The notes under the pieces were generated by a model. The model saw only the letters and a program-made list of their open reading frames with translations, made no database searches and had not been told where the DNA came from. Below, in pieces: positions 16,276 to 24,119 of a stretch of DNA of 33,403 bases. The first letter of the stretch is position 1, and every line of letters starts with the position of its first letter. This DNA is from Thermoanaerobaculales bacterium (lineage in GTDB: Bacteria; Acidobacteriota; Thermoanaerobaculia; Thermoanaerobaculales; Sulfomarinibacteraceae). The stretch is from the NCBI GenBank assembly GCA_029287235.1, contig JARFRM010000227.1, forward strand, positions 1-33,403. Reading direction: 5' to 3'. Both the position numbers and the translations under genes were made by a program.

Positions 16276-17913
16276 ATGAAACAGCTCGCATCAGTGGTCG
16301 GTCTCGTTCTGCTTTCTCTCGCCTGCGGAATACCGGAACGGCCTCCGACCACAGCCGTGGACGATGGTTCGCCGGTCCGGGGAGGCACCGTTGTCATCGG
16401 GCTGCTGAGCGACATCCAGAGCTGGAACCCCTATCTCGCCGAGGACTCGGCGACGGACAATCTGCTCGCACTCGTCTACCCATCCCTGGCCATCGAGCAG
16501 ACCGACTATCGCCTCCATCCGCCATCGTTCGCGCCCGCCCTTGCCCGGAGCTGGTCGTGGTCCGAGGACCACATGCAGTTGACCCTCGAGCTCGATCCCG
16601 ATGCCCGCTGGTCCGACGGTGTCCCCATCACCTCGCGCGACGTGGTCTTCACCTGGCACGCGCAGACCTCGCCCGGTGTCGACTGGATATTCTCCTCCGC
16701 CAAGGACTACATCGACTCGGTGGAGGCGCTGGATGAACACCGCGTCAAGGTCACGTACACCCGGCGCTACCCCTACCAGCTCATGGATCTCAACGACGGC
16801 GTCATCGTGCCCGCCCACGCCTGGGAGAATATCCCGTTCGACGAGTGGGCGGCGACCGACTGGAGTCTCCACGTCGTCGCGGGCGGGTCCTTCGGTCTGA
16901 CCAAACACATCCGACAGCAGGAGATCGTTCTCGAACGAAATCCAGGCTACTTTCGCGCCGGTCGGCCCTATCTCGATCGGGTGGTCTTCCGCATCGTTCC
17001 CTCGGATCAGAGCCTGGTGACGCAGCTGCAAACCGGTGGGCTTGACCTCGTCCGGTCGATCCCGCCGTCGGATGTCGAGCGGGTGCGGAATCACAAAGAC
17101 CTCGAGTTGGTGATCTACGACGACCGGGCCTACAGCCACATCTGCTGGAACACCTCGCGGCCGAAGCTCGCCGACCCGAGGGTTCGGACCGCCCTGACGA
17201 TGGCCATCAACCGAGAGACCGTGGTCGACGCAGCTTACGGGGGCCATGCCCGGATCGGGATCGGTCCGGTGCTGTCGTCGTTCTGGGCCTTCAACCACGA
17301 GCTCGAACCGGTGCCCTTCGACCCGGTGGCGGCGACGAAGCTGCTCACTGATGCCGGTTGGACCGACACCGACGGCGACGGGGTCGTCGACAAAGACGGC
17401 AAGGCCCTGATCATCGAGCTGTTGGCCCCGGCCGAAAATCTCCTTCGACAGGACATCGCCATCCTGGTCCAGGCCGAGCTCAAACGCATCGGGGTCCGTG
17501 TCGAACCGCGATTTGTCGAGTGGGGCACCATGATGGCCGCCATGGGTGATGGCGCCTTTGACGGTCTGGTCAACAAATGGGAGGAACCGACCCGGGTCGA
17601 TCTGAAGGAGATCTGGTATTCACCAGCCGAGGGTGAGTTCTCTCTGAATTTCGGTAGCTACTCCAATCCCGAGGTGGATCGACTCCTCGACGAGGTCGCC
17701 GATCTTGCCGACTTCTCGGACCAGAAACCCGTGCTCGACCGAATCCAGGAGCTCATCGCCGCCGATCAGCCCTACACATTCCTGGTGGAGAACATCCGGC
17801 TCGCCGGAGTGAGTGCTCGGATCCGAGGGGCGGAGATCAACGCGGCGACGCCGTTTTTCAACATCGATGAATGGCATCTGAAGACCGAGAGCAACCAGGA
17901 ACACCCCGAATAG
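16276..17913 (+). CDS. Family-5 extracellular solute-binding lipoprotein
   Basis: This 545-residue protein begins MKQLASVVGLVLLSLACG, with Cys17 as the probable lipidation site. The body is that of ABC-type peptide/nickel-binding proteins (SBP family 5). It has GTVVIGLLSDIQSWNPYLAED near the N-terminus, then the typical LARSWSWSEDHMQLTLELDPDARWSDGVPITSRDVVFTW segment, ending AINRETVVDAAYGG and later DTDGDGVVDKDGK. Such proteins bind oligopeptides or similar ligands outside the cytoplasmic membrane and hand them to a permease. No permease or ATPase gene is next to it, so it may be an orphan that serves a remote transporter or acts as a receptor. The ligand cannot be told from sequence. It converges on the minus-strand gene ending at 18013, with no clear terminator between. 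Confidence 0.9.
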   Translation: MKQLASVVGLVLLSLACGIPERPPTTAVDDGSPVRGGTVVIGLLSDIQSWNPYLAEDSATDNLLALVYPSLAIEQTDYRLHPPSFAPALARSWSWSEDHMQLTLELDPDARWSDGVPITSRDVVFTWHAQTSPGVDWIFSSAKDYIDSVEALDEHRVKVTYTRRYPYQLMDLNDGVIVPAHAWENIPFDEWAATDWSLHVVAGGSFGLTKHIRQQEIVLERNPGYFRAGRPYLDRVVFRIVPSDQSLVTQLQTGGLDLVRSIPPSDVERVRNHKDLELVIYDDRAYSHICWNTSRPKLADPRVRTALTMAINRETVVDAAYGGHARIGIGPVLSSFWAFNHELEPVPFDPVAATKLLTDAGWTDTDGDGVVDKDGKALIIELLAPAENLLRQDIAILVQAELKRIGVRVEPRFVEWGTMMAAMGDGAFDGLVNKWEEPTRVDLKEIWYSPAEGEFSLNFGSYSNPEVDRLLDEVADLADFSDQKPVLDRIQELIAADQPYTFLVENIRLAGVSARIRGAEINAATPFFNIDEWHLKTESNQEHPE

Positions 17914-18012
17914 AGACTGCTCCGCACGAGAATTCGCGGCCCGACGCTGAGCAATCCCGCCTGGCCACAGCGCCTCGTCGCCCTCGCTGCGAAACCCGGT
18001 GAGAAGTCCGGG

Positions 18013-21000
18013 TCAGGGGGTCGGCTCGAGTTGCTCCACGATCGAGTCCTTCAGCTCGGCGAGTTCGGGCCCGTCGGGCACCTCCTGCAGCAAACGCAAC
18101 GCCTGATCGAAGAGAGCTCGATACCGTTCCGCCCGGGGCAGGCCGCGGGCCAGGCCGGAAAGAGTGACCAGGGCGCCGCGGTGCAGGCCGACCGAGATCG
18201 AAGCCTCGGCATGCAGAAGAAGATCTTCCGGTCGAGGAGCAAGAGCAAGCACCTCATCCATCAGCGCGAGCGCTTCATGCGCACGACGCGAGCCGCCCCC
18301 GACAACCCGCCACGCGGCTCGCAATCGGCAGGCCCCGACATACAACGGGCTCGAAGGCGGAAGGGCCGCAAGATCACGGTCGAGGACTTCGAGTTGCGCC
18401 CACTGATCGGTCGCGGCCAACCGCCAACCATCGATCAGCGCCTGCTCTCCAGACGTGAGTGGCAGTAGGCGGGAGTCAGGTTCAAGTCCACGGCTGAGAG
18501 CGCCGCGTTGATCCGACAATCGCAATCCCCGGGCTTCGGTCATGGTGGGGTCGGCACCGATAACATCGGCAGTGAGCCGCGCAGCAAGCTCGCCGCGGCC
18601 CGTCGCCGAGGCGATCAAGGCGATGCAAAGGCGACGATCAACGGGATCGTTCGCCGCATCGGCGACCCGTTGCGCACGGGCAATCTGGCCGGTGCCGGCG
18701 AGCCGGCGCACCAGTCGGCCGCGATCCACGCCGGGTGGTAACGATTCGGCCAGGGGGTCGAATCGGGCAAACAGCGGCTGGGCACGGGCGCGACCCAGGG
18801 CCCGGCCGAGGACCCGTGGCGACTGCGCCTGGAGGATGTTGCGGTCATCTCGGTTGAGAGGCGCGCCGTCGCCGAGGCGACGCACACCCTCGTCGTCGAG
18901 AGCCAGAGCGGCAATCACGTCCTCCGCACCGGCGATCCCGAGGCTGACCATTTGACGACGGGTCTCGAGATCCAAACGACCATATCCGGCGACCGGGTCG
19001 AACGGTTGGTCTGAAGCGATGAAGAGAAGGGCCGCACCGGTCGGGGGCCGCAGGACCTGAATGTGCTCGAAAACGTCGCCCAGGGTGGCGGCGAGGATCG
19101 CGAGAAGATCGCGATCAACATAGTTGAGGCCGATCCACTGCACGAAAACGCCACCAGCTGTGAGGTGGTCCCGGACCAGACCGAAGAACTCGCGTGTGTA
19201 GAGATGGGCCGCAGCGGCCGTCCAGGGATGAGATGGCTGGGAAACCACGGCATCGTACCGATATTCGGTCAGCATCAGAGAGCTGCGGACGTCGTTGACG
19301 ACGACCCGGACCCGAGGATCGGCAAGCGGATCACGGCGTCGGCCGGCGGAGACCAGGCGGTTGGCGGTCACCACCTCGGGCTCGATCTCGACCACGTCGA
19401 CCGTCTCCACCGAGGCCGGCACGCTTTCGAGAACGACCCCGGCGCCGAGACCCACCACCATCATCGACCGCACGGCCGGTCGCGCCAAGACCGGAGCGAC
19501 GGCAAGCCACCGCGTCACCAGGTAGCGGGCCGGCGCCACTCCAGCCGGCTGAATCGAACCCTCGGGAAGGCCGTTGGTGCGCACCTGCCACTCGCCGTCG
19601 ACATCGGCCAGGACCACCGTCGCGCTGCGACCGACGGCAAAAAAGACGCGCCGACCCGGTTCGGCCGCGGGTGTCAGCTGCGCGCTGTCCAGGACCTTCC
19701 ACGGGTTTGGCGGAGGCCAGACAAACACCGCAGCCAGGGCAGCCGCTGCCACGGCCGACAGCCGCCACATCCGAGTCCGATCGAAGAGGCTCGCGCCGAT
19801 GGCGAGGACGAAATTGGTTGCGGCGGCAACGATCAGGGTTCCACTGAAACCAAGACCGGGAAGGACAACGAACGCGGCGCCGACCGCGCCGACAATGGCG
19901 CCGATGGTTCCCCACGAATACACCCGGGCGGCGGTCTGCCCGGCATCGGTCTCGTCGCGGGCGAGGAATCTGACCGCAAACGGGAAGGTGGCCCCGATGC
20001 AACAGGCTCCCGGGAACAGGGTTGCGGCCACCAAGAGCACATCGCCACCGGTCCCGGTCGTCGCGGCGAGGTCGGCGAGACGATCGAGAAAAACAAAAGC
20101 GACGATCGAACACAGGCCGGCTCCGACCTGGGCAGTCGCGAATCCGGCACGGCTCGAGCTTCTGGTCCCGGCCAGACGGGAGGCGATTCCAGAGCCGAAG
20201 GCGATGCCGGCCAGAAAGCTGGCGAGCATGGTCGAAAACGCGTACACGCTGCCGCCGAGCAGGTGGCACAGCAGCCTCGTCCACAGAATTTCATAGGTGA
20301 ACGAGACCGCACTCGAAAGCAACACCAGGACAAGCATCGGCGATATGGCCGGCGGTTCTTCACGAACCGCCTCCGGCCCGATGGTCGGAAAGCGTTTCGG
20401 TTCACGGCGAGCCAGAGCCAGAGCGACGGCAAAGGTGGTCAGGCTCAGAACCACCGCAACCACCGTCGTGCGCCACAGACCGAGGACGGGAACGAGCAGA
20501 AAACCGGTCGCCAACGCTCCGACCACCGCGCCGCCCGTGTTGACCGCGTACAGAGCGCCGACCCGAGAGCCGACCTGGTCATCCTGGACCACGGCGTGAC
20601 GGACCAGAAGCGGTAAAGCCGCTCCCATCAGACCGGTGGGTACCAGCAGCGAGGCAAAACAGCAGAGCAGATAAAGCAACGCCGTGGCGAGACCACCGGT
20701 CTGCGCCGGCAGATCGCCGACACCGAGAACGACCGCCACCAGGCGACGACAGAGATCCACCCACATGGGAACCGAAAGGGCCCACATCCCGACGCCGAGT
20801 TCGACCAGGGCGAAAGCTCGCAACGGGCGAGAGATTCTCGGCATCATTCTTCCCGCGAACGCCGCTCCCGCACCGAGGCCGCCGAGATAGGCGGCGAGCA
20901 CGGCCGCAGTCGCCAACTCCGAGGTACCGAAGAGGAGCGTAAAACGGCGCGTCCACACCACCTCGTACACGAGACCGGAAAACCCGGAAACGAAGAACAC

Positions 21001-21036
21001 CGTCAGCAGGAGCCCGAAGCGGAGGTCGAGCCGCAT
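18013..21036 (-). CDS. Polytopic membrane protein fused to a spermidine-synthase-like domain
   Basis: This 1007-residue protein begins with a large membrane part (about residues 1-430, a dozen or so hydrophobic helices, starting LRFGLLLTVFFVSGFSGLVYEVVWTRRF). A spermidine-synthase-type Rossmann domain follows (about 450-690) with VVGLGAGVVLESVP near 530-543 and the cofactor-binding acidic strand VVEIEPEVV near 550. The last 300 residues are alpha-helical, possibly TPR-like. The loop usually reading DSTDP in spermidine synthases is SQPSHPW here, so the catalytic aspartate is absent; true aminopropyl transfer is unlikely. ATG 21036 is chosen over GTG 21045 and GTG 21039 because AGGTGG lies six bases upstream. 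The family is common but poorly defined; the substrate is unknown. Confidence 0.9.
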   Translation of the reverse strand: MRLDLRFGLLLTVFFVSGFSGLVYEVVWTRRFTLLFGTSELATAAVLAAYLGGLGAGAAFAGRMMPRISRPLRAFALVELGVGMWALSVPMWVDLCRRLVAVVLGVGDLPAQTGGLATALLYLLCCFASLLVPTGLMGAALPLLVRHAVVQDDQVGSRVGALYAVNTGGAVVGALATGFLLVPVLGLWRTTVVAVVLSLTTFAVALALARREPKRFPTIGPEAVREEPPAISPMLVLVLLSSAVSFTYEILWTRLLCHLLGGSVYAFSTMLASFLAGIAFGSGIASRLAGTRSSSRAGFATAQVGAGLCSIVAFVFLDRLADLAATTGTGGDVLLVAATLFPGACCIGATFPFAVRFLARDETDAGQTAARVYSWGTIGAIVGAVGAAFVVLPGLGFSGTLIVAAATNFVLAIGASLFDRTRMWRLSAVAAAALAAVFVWPPPNPWKVLDSAQLTPAAEPGRRVFFAVGRSATVVLADVDGEWQVRTNGLPEGSIQPAGVAPARYLVTRWLAVAPVLARPAVRSMMVVGLGAGVVLESVPASVETVDVVEIEPEVVTANRLVSAGRRRDPLADPRVRVVVNDVRSSLMLTEYRYDAVVSQPSHPWTAAAAHLYTREFFGLVRDHLTAGGVFVQWIGLNYVDRDLLAILAATLGDVFEHIQVLRPPTGAALLFIASDQPFDPVAGYGRLDLETRRQMVSLGIAGAEDVIAALALDDEGVRRLGDGAPLNRDDRNILQAQSPRVLGRALGRARAQPLFARFDPLAESLPPGVDRGRLVRRLAGTGQIARAQRVADAANDPVDRRLCIALIASATGRGELAARLTADVIGADPTMTEARGLRLSDQRGALSRGLEPDSRLLPLTSGEQALIDGWRLAATDQWAQLEVLDRDLAALPPSSPLYVGACRLRAAWRVVGGGSRRAHEALALMDEVLALAPRPEDLLLHAEASISVGLHRGALVTLSGLARGLPRAERYRALFDQALRLLQEVPDGPELAELKDSIVEQLEPTP

Positions 21037-21323
21037 CACACCCACCTGGAACGGTCACGGCGACGCGCGAAACTCTCGTGCACCGCCCAACTCTAGCCGG
21101 TTCTCGTCCTGAGACCCCGGAGGGAACAGCGCAGTTTTCAATGTGGAGACGAGCGATTCTCGCACAAGGTCAAGAAAGACAAAGATTTGCGCAGCCTGAG
21201 CACCGATAAGCCGAGAATGGATATCCAACGTCGAACACCGAGATTGCCAACGAACGCGATTCCCGGACGAACACGAGCTGGAAGGGCTGCGACCCGTTGA
21301 TTCGAGTCCACCCCGCAGTCGAA

Positions 21324-21352
21324 TTGTCCGGACCCGCGTCGTGTGGTAACAT
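21324..21352 (+). promoter_or_regulatory. Promoter of the 21438 gene, in a 400-base divergent gap
   Basis: TTGTCC (21324-21329) and TAACAT (21347-21352) are exactly 17 bases apart. A TG lies at 21344-21345, giving an extended -10. Transcription would start near 21359 and leave a leader of about 79 bases. The gap (21037-21437) also has to hold the promoter of the minus-strand membrane protein, but no clear one was identified there. Confidence 0.6.
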
Positions 21353-21437
21353 CACTCTAACGTGTTTCGAGAAGAGATCCGTGGTGAGATTTCGTCGCGA
21401 TATTAGCGGTTCCATTGAGATTTGGGAGGAGAGGGGT

Positions 21438-22184
21438 ATGAAAAGGACACATGTTGCGATCATTTTCGTCGTTGCGGTCGCGGTTGCCCTCGTCAGCGGT
21501 GCTCTGTACGCCGACCGGGGAGTCCACCGACTCAGCGCATCGGCAACCAGTGCACCGCCCGCAGTGATGGTGCCCGGCGATCTGCCGGAGATCACAAAGA
21601 GCCCGAACCAGAACGCCACCGCAGCGACCAAGGATGGACGCGCGGTCTACCAGCTCTTCTGGGACGACGGGACATGCGAAGCCGGGATCGGTGTCGGTGC
21701 CGCGAACACCGCGTTTATGGAGTTCTACGCGCCCACCGTGTGCACCCAACCCGGTCTCAGCATCATCGCCGTCACCGCGCGGGTCAACACCCTCACGGCG
21801 AGCTCGTTCTCGCTCCGTCAGTCGGGAGCCACCCCGGGCGCCCCGGCATCGGGCACCCGTCTTCCACTGGCCACGGCCATCACCGGATTGGGTGCGTGCG
21901 GCGGATCCGCGACAACCGGGGTTCAGCGCGTGCTTTCGACCCCCGGTGTCGTCAACGGCACCGCGAACTTCTACGCCGGTCTGGTCTATCCGGTCGGCGG
22001 CTACACGGGCCGTGACACCGGAAGCGCGCTCGGCCACATGTTCCTCAACTGTGCAACATGCGGCATGAGCGTGTACTCGTCCCTCGACCTGCCGACCACC
22101 CTGCGCGGCAACTTGGTGATCCGCGTGACCATCGACGACGCCGGTTGCGTGCCGGTCGAGCTCCAGTCCTTCGCCATCGAATAG
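21438..22184 (+). CDS. Small exported protein of unknown function
   Basis: This 248-residue protein has a hydrophobic N-terminal signal (MKRTHVAIIFVVAVAVALVSGALYA). The mature part is rich in Ser, Thr, Gly and Ala, with short beta-like stretches (for example SLSIIAVTARVNTL-type segments and ARNTGVQR-like turns). Four to six cysteines occur (CEAG, CTQPG, CGGS, CATCG, CVPV). It ends VPVELQSFAIE, a short hydrophobic-acidic ending that resembles C-terminal endings seen on secreted proteins of related bacteria. The ATG at 21438 is preceded by GGGAGGAGAGGGG. The gene has its own promoter upstream and a hairpin after its stop, so it is a single-gene unit. No domain was recognised; a surface or secreted structural role is a guess. 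Confidence 0.75.
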   Translation: MKRTHVAIIFVVAVAVALVSGALYADRGVHRLSASATSAPPAVMVPGDLPEITKSPNQNATAATKDGRAVYQLFWDDGTCEAGIGVGAANTAFMEFYAPTVCTQPGLSIIAVTARVNTLTASSFSLRQSGATPGAPASGTRLPLATAITGLGACGGSATTGVQRVLSTPGVVNGTANFYAGLVYPVGGYTGRDTGSALGHMFLNCATCGMSVYSSLDLPTTLRGNLVIRVTIDDAGCVPVELQSFAIE

Positions 22185-22210
22185 GCGATCGGTAGCCGAA
22201 CGCGATCTCG

Positions 22211-22238
22211 CCCGGGAACGGCAGCTGCCGTTTCCGGG
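22211..22238 (+). terminator. Terminator-like hairpin after the 21438 gene
   Basis: A 12-bp stem with one G-U pair (22211-22222 with 22227-22238) and an AGCT tetraloop lies 26 bases after the stop codon. No long T-run follows. Confidence 0.6.
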
Positions 22239-22298
22239 TGAGTTGTGTGAACTGGGGCCCTCCCACACCAGGCTTGCGAAGCCGCACTCCGACCCCTG

Positions 22299-22327
22299 TT
22301 GATCCCACCCGGTGTTTTCGGGATAAT
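22299..22327 (+). promoter_or_regulatory. Promoter of the lipoprotein pair
   Basis: TTGATC (22299-22304) and GATAAT (22322-22327) are separated by 17 bases, a good match to the housekeeping consensus. It is placed after the preceding gene's hairpin and about 68 bases before the ATG at 22395. Confidence 0.65.
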
Positions 22328-22394
22328 CACCATCCGTCGTGCATCCAGGGCACGGAGGCGGGGGAAACGCCATGGCAAAGGAGATTCGACACTC

Positions 22395-24119
22395 ATGAGA
22401 CGACCTGCAGACGAAAATCTTCTCCACAGACCGGTGGGCGAGGTCGTGTTGATGGTCACAGTGGTGGTACTCGTTGGCTGTAGCGGAGGCTCGGACAACG
22501 GCGACGTGATCGCGCGCTCGGATCTGGGCGACGTGACCCGGTCCGACCTCGACGCGCATGTCCTCCGTCTCGAAGAGGATCAACGGCGGCCGCCCGAAGG
22601 GGTCAGTCTGGAGTCGTGGCGACGCGACCAGCTCGAAGAGCTTCTGGTGGAGCGGGCTCTGATCGCGAACGCCGGCGATCGCCGCGAACCGAGCGTCAAG
22701 TCAGCCCGACGCGAGGTCCTGATGGAGGCGGTCGAAGAGCAATACGTCGCCCCCAGGACCGCGATCACCGACCAGCGGCTCCGTCAGTACTACGACGAGC
22801 ATCCCGAGGAGTTCGGCCACCCGGAGCAGATCCGCCTCCGTCACATCTTCAAACGCGTGCCGAGGGACGCCACCGAGGCGGAGCGTCAGCGGGTCCGGGC
22901 GGAGATGGAGACGTTGCTCCAACAGATCCGCGACGGCGCCTACCTCGGCGACCTCGCCCGAGATCACTCGGACTCGGAGACCGCTCCCCTCAACGGGCTC
23001 ATCGGGAGGCTCAGCCGGGGCGACCTCGACCCGTCGATCGAGGAGGTGGTGTGGGCCCTCGACGAGGGCGAAGTTTCGGAGATCATCCCGACCGCGGTCG
23101 GTTTCCACATCTTCCTGCTCGAGAACCACCTCGAGCCGTATCACATGGAGTACGAGGAGGCGGGCGGACGACTGGTGCGCAAGCTGGAGCAGCGTCAACG
23201 CACCCAGGTCCTCGCCGACATGCTGGTCGAACTGCTGGTCGAGAGCGATGCGATCTACCGGCCCGAGCTGCTCGAGGCGGATCCGCCCCCCGGTCCGCAG
23301 GAGGCTCTGTTCTCCCTGGACAACACGATCATCACGATGGCATCGGTGCAGGCCTATGTCGACCGGTCGACCGTCTACCAGCACCGGGTGACGCCCCCGA
23401 GCCAGTGGCTGGAGGACGCCAGCCGCCGAGCTCTTTTCCTGTGGAAAGCGGAGCAGGAAAAACTCGCGGACAAACCCGAGGTTGCCGGGCGGCTGGCTGA
23501 GATCGAGCGGCGGACGATCATCGAGACGGAGTGGCAGCGGAGGGTCGCGGAGGAGCTGCAACGGCTGGACGCGGACGGTGCTCTCGAGGAGTTCTACTTC
23601 GACAACGCCACCCGCCTGCAATCGCCCAAGCTCTTCCACCTGCGTATCATCTTTATGAACATCGAGGGCCTCGACCGGCCCTATGACGTCTACGAGCGGT
23701 TGGACGAGCTCGATGACGAGATTCGCGAGGGCCGGCGGGATTTCGCCGCGACCGCCCGCGAGCTCTCCGACGACTTCAGTTCCCGGAACGGCGGCGACCT
23801 GGGTTGGGTTCACCTCAAGTACTTCGGAGAGTGGGCCGGTCCGCGCGTGCAGCGTGCGGTGCGCGCCCTCGAGCCGGGCGAGGTCAGCCCACCGATGCTG
23901 CTCGAGTTCTATGACCAAGCCCTGCTCAAGTACCGACGGCAGGGGTACCTGCTGGTCAAGCTAGAGGCGGTACGGGAACCCGAGCTGCGGCCGTACGAGG
24001 AGATCAAGGAGCAGGTGGCGCAGCTCTACGAGCAAACCCACCGCCGCCGACTCGAGGAGGAGATCACGACCGAGATCCTGGAATCGATTGACGCCGAGAT
24101 CCTGGAGGACAGACTTTGA
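22395..24119 (+). CDS. Double-parvulin peptidyl-prolyl isomerase lipoprotein
   Basis: This 574-residue protein has a lipoprotein signal with lipobox LVGC (Cys29) after the hydrophobic run VVLMVTVVVLVG. An N-terminal SurA/PpiD-like helical part covers about residues 40-135. The first PpiC domain spans about 145-245 (IRLRHIFKRVPRDATEAERQ, GLIGRLSRGDL, VGFHIFLLENH). The second, more distant, spans about 411-530 (LFHLRIIFMN, NGGDLGWVHLKYF). Proteins of this type assist folding of exported proteins. ATG 22395 is selected because it begins the signal peptide and has AAAGGAGA upstream. Its TGA overlaps the TTG of the following gene, so the chaperone and the sulfatase-like lipoprotein are probably made together. 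It may fold the latter or act on many envelope proteins. Confidence 0.88.
   Translation: MRRPADENLLHRPVGEVVLMVTVVVLVGCSGGSDNGDVIARSDLGDVTRSDLDAHVLRLEEDQRRPPEGVSLESWRRDQLEELLVERALIANAGDRREPSVKSARREVLMEAVEEQYVAPRTAITDQRLRQYYDEHPEEFGHPEQIRLRHIFKRVPRDATEAERQRVRAEMETLLQQIRDGAYLGDLARDHSDSETAPLNGLIGRLSRGDLDPSIEEVVWALDEGEVSEIIPTAVGFHIFLLENHLEPYHMEYEEAGGRLVRKLEQRQRTQVLADMLVELLVESDAIYRPELLEADPPPGPQEALFSLDNTIITMASVQAYVDRSTVYQHRVTPPSQWLEDASRRALFLWKAEQEKLADKPEVAGRLAEIERRTIIETEWQRRVAEELQRLDADGALEEFYFDNATRLQSPKLFHLRIIFMNIEGLDRPYDVYERLDELDDEIREGRRDFAATARELSDDFSSRNGGDLGWVHLKYFGEWAGPRVQRAVRALEPGEVSPPMLLEFYDQALLKYRRQGYLLVKLEAVREPELRPYEEIKEQVAQLYEQTHRRRLEEEITTEILESIDAEILEDRL

Noticed and set aside
19063-20616. 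517-codon open frame on the plus strand
   Set aside because: It is antisense to the fused membrane/spermidine-synthase-like gene and has an Arg/Gly/His-rich composition with no recognisable motif.
21357-23918. Two long minus-strand frames (21357-22583 and 22701-23918)
   Set aside because: They oppose the small exported protein and the double-parvulin lipoprotein. Neither has a ribosome site or a recognisable domain, and one runs through a clear promoter and hairpin.
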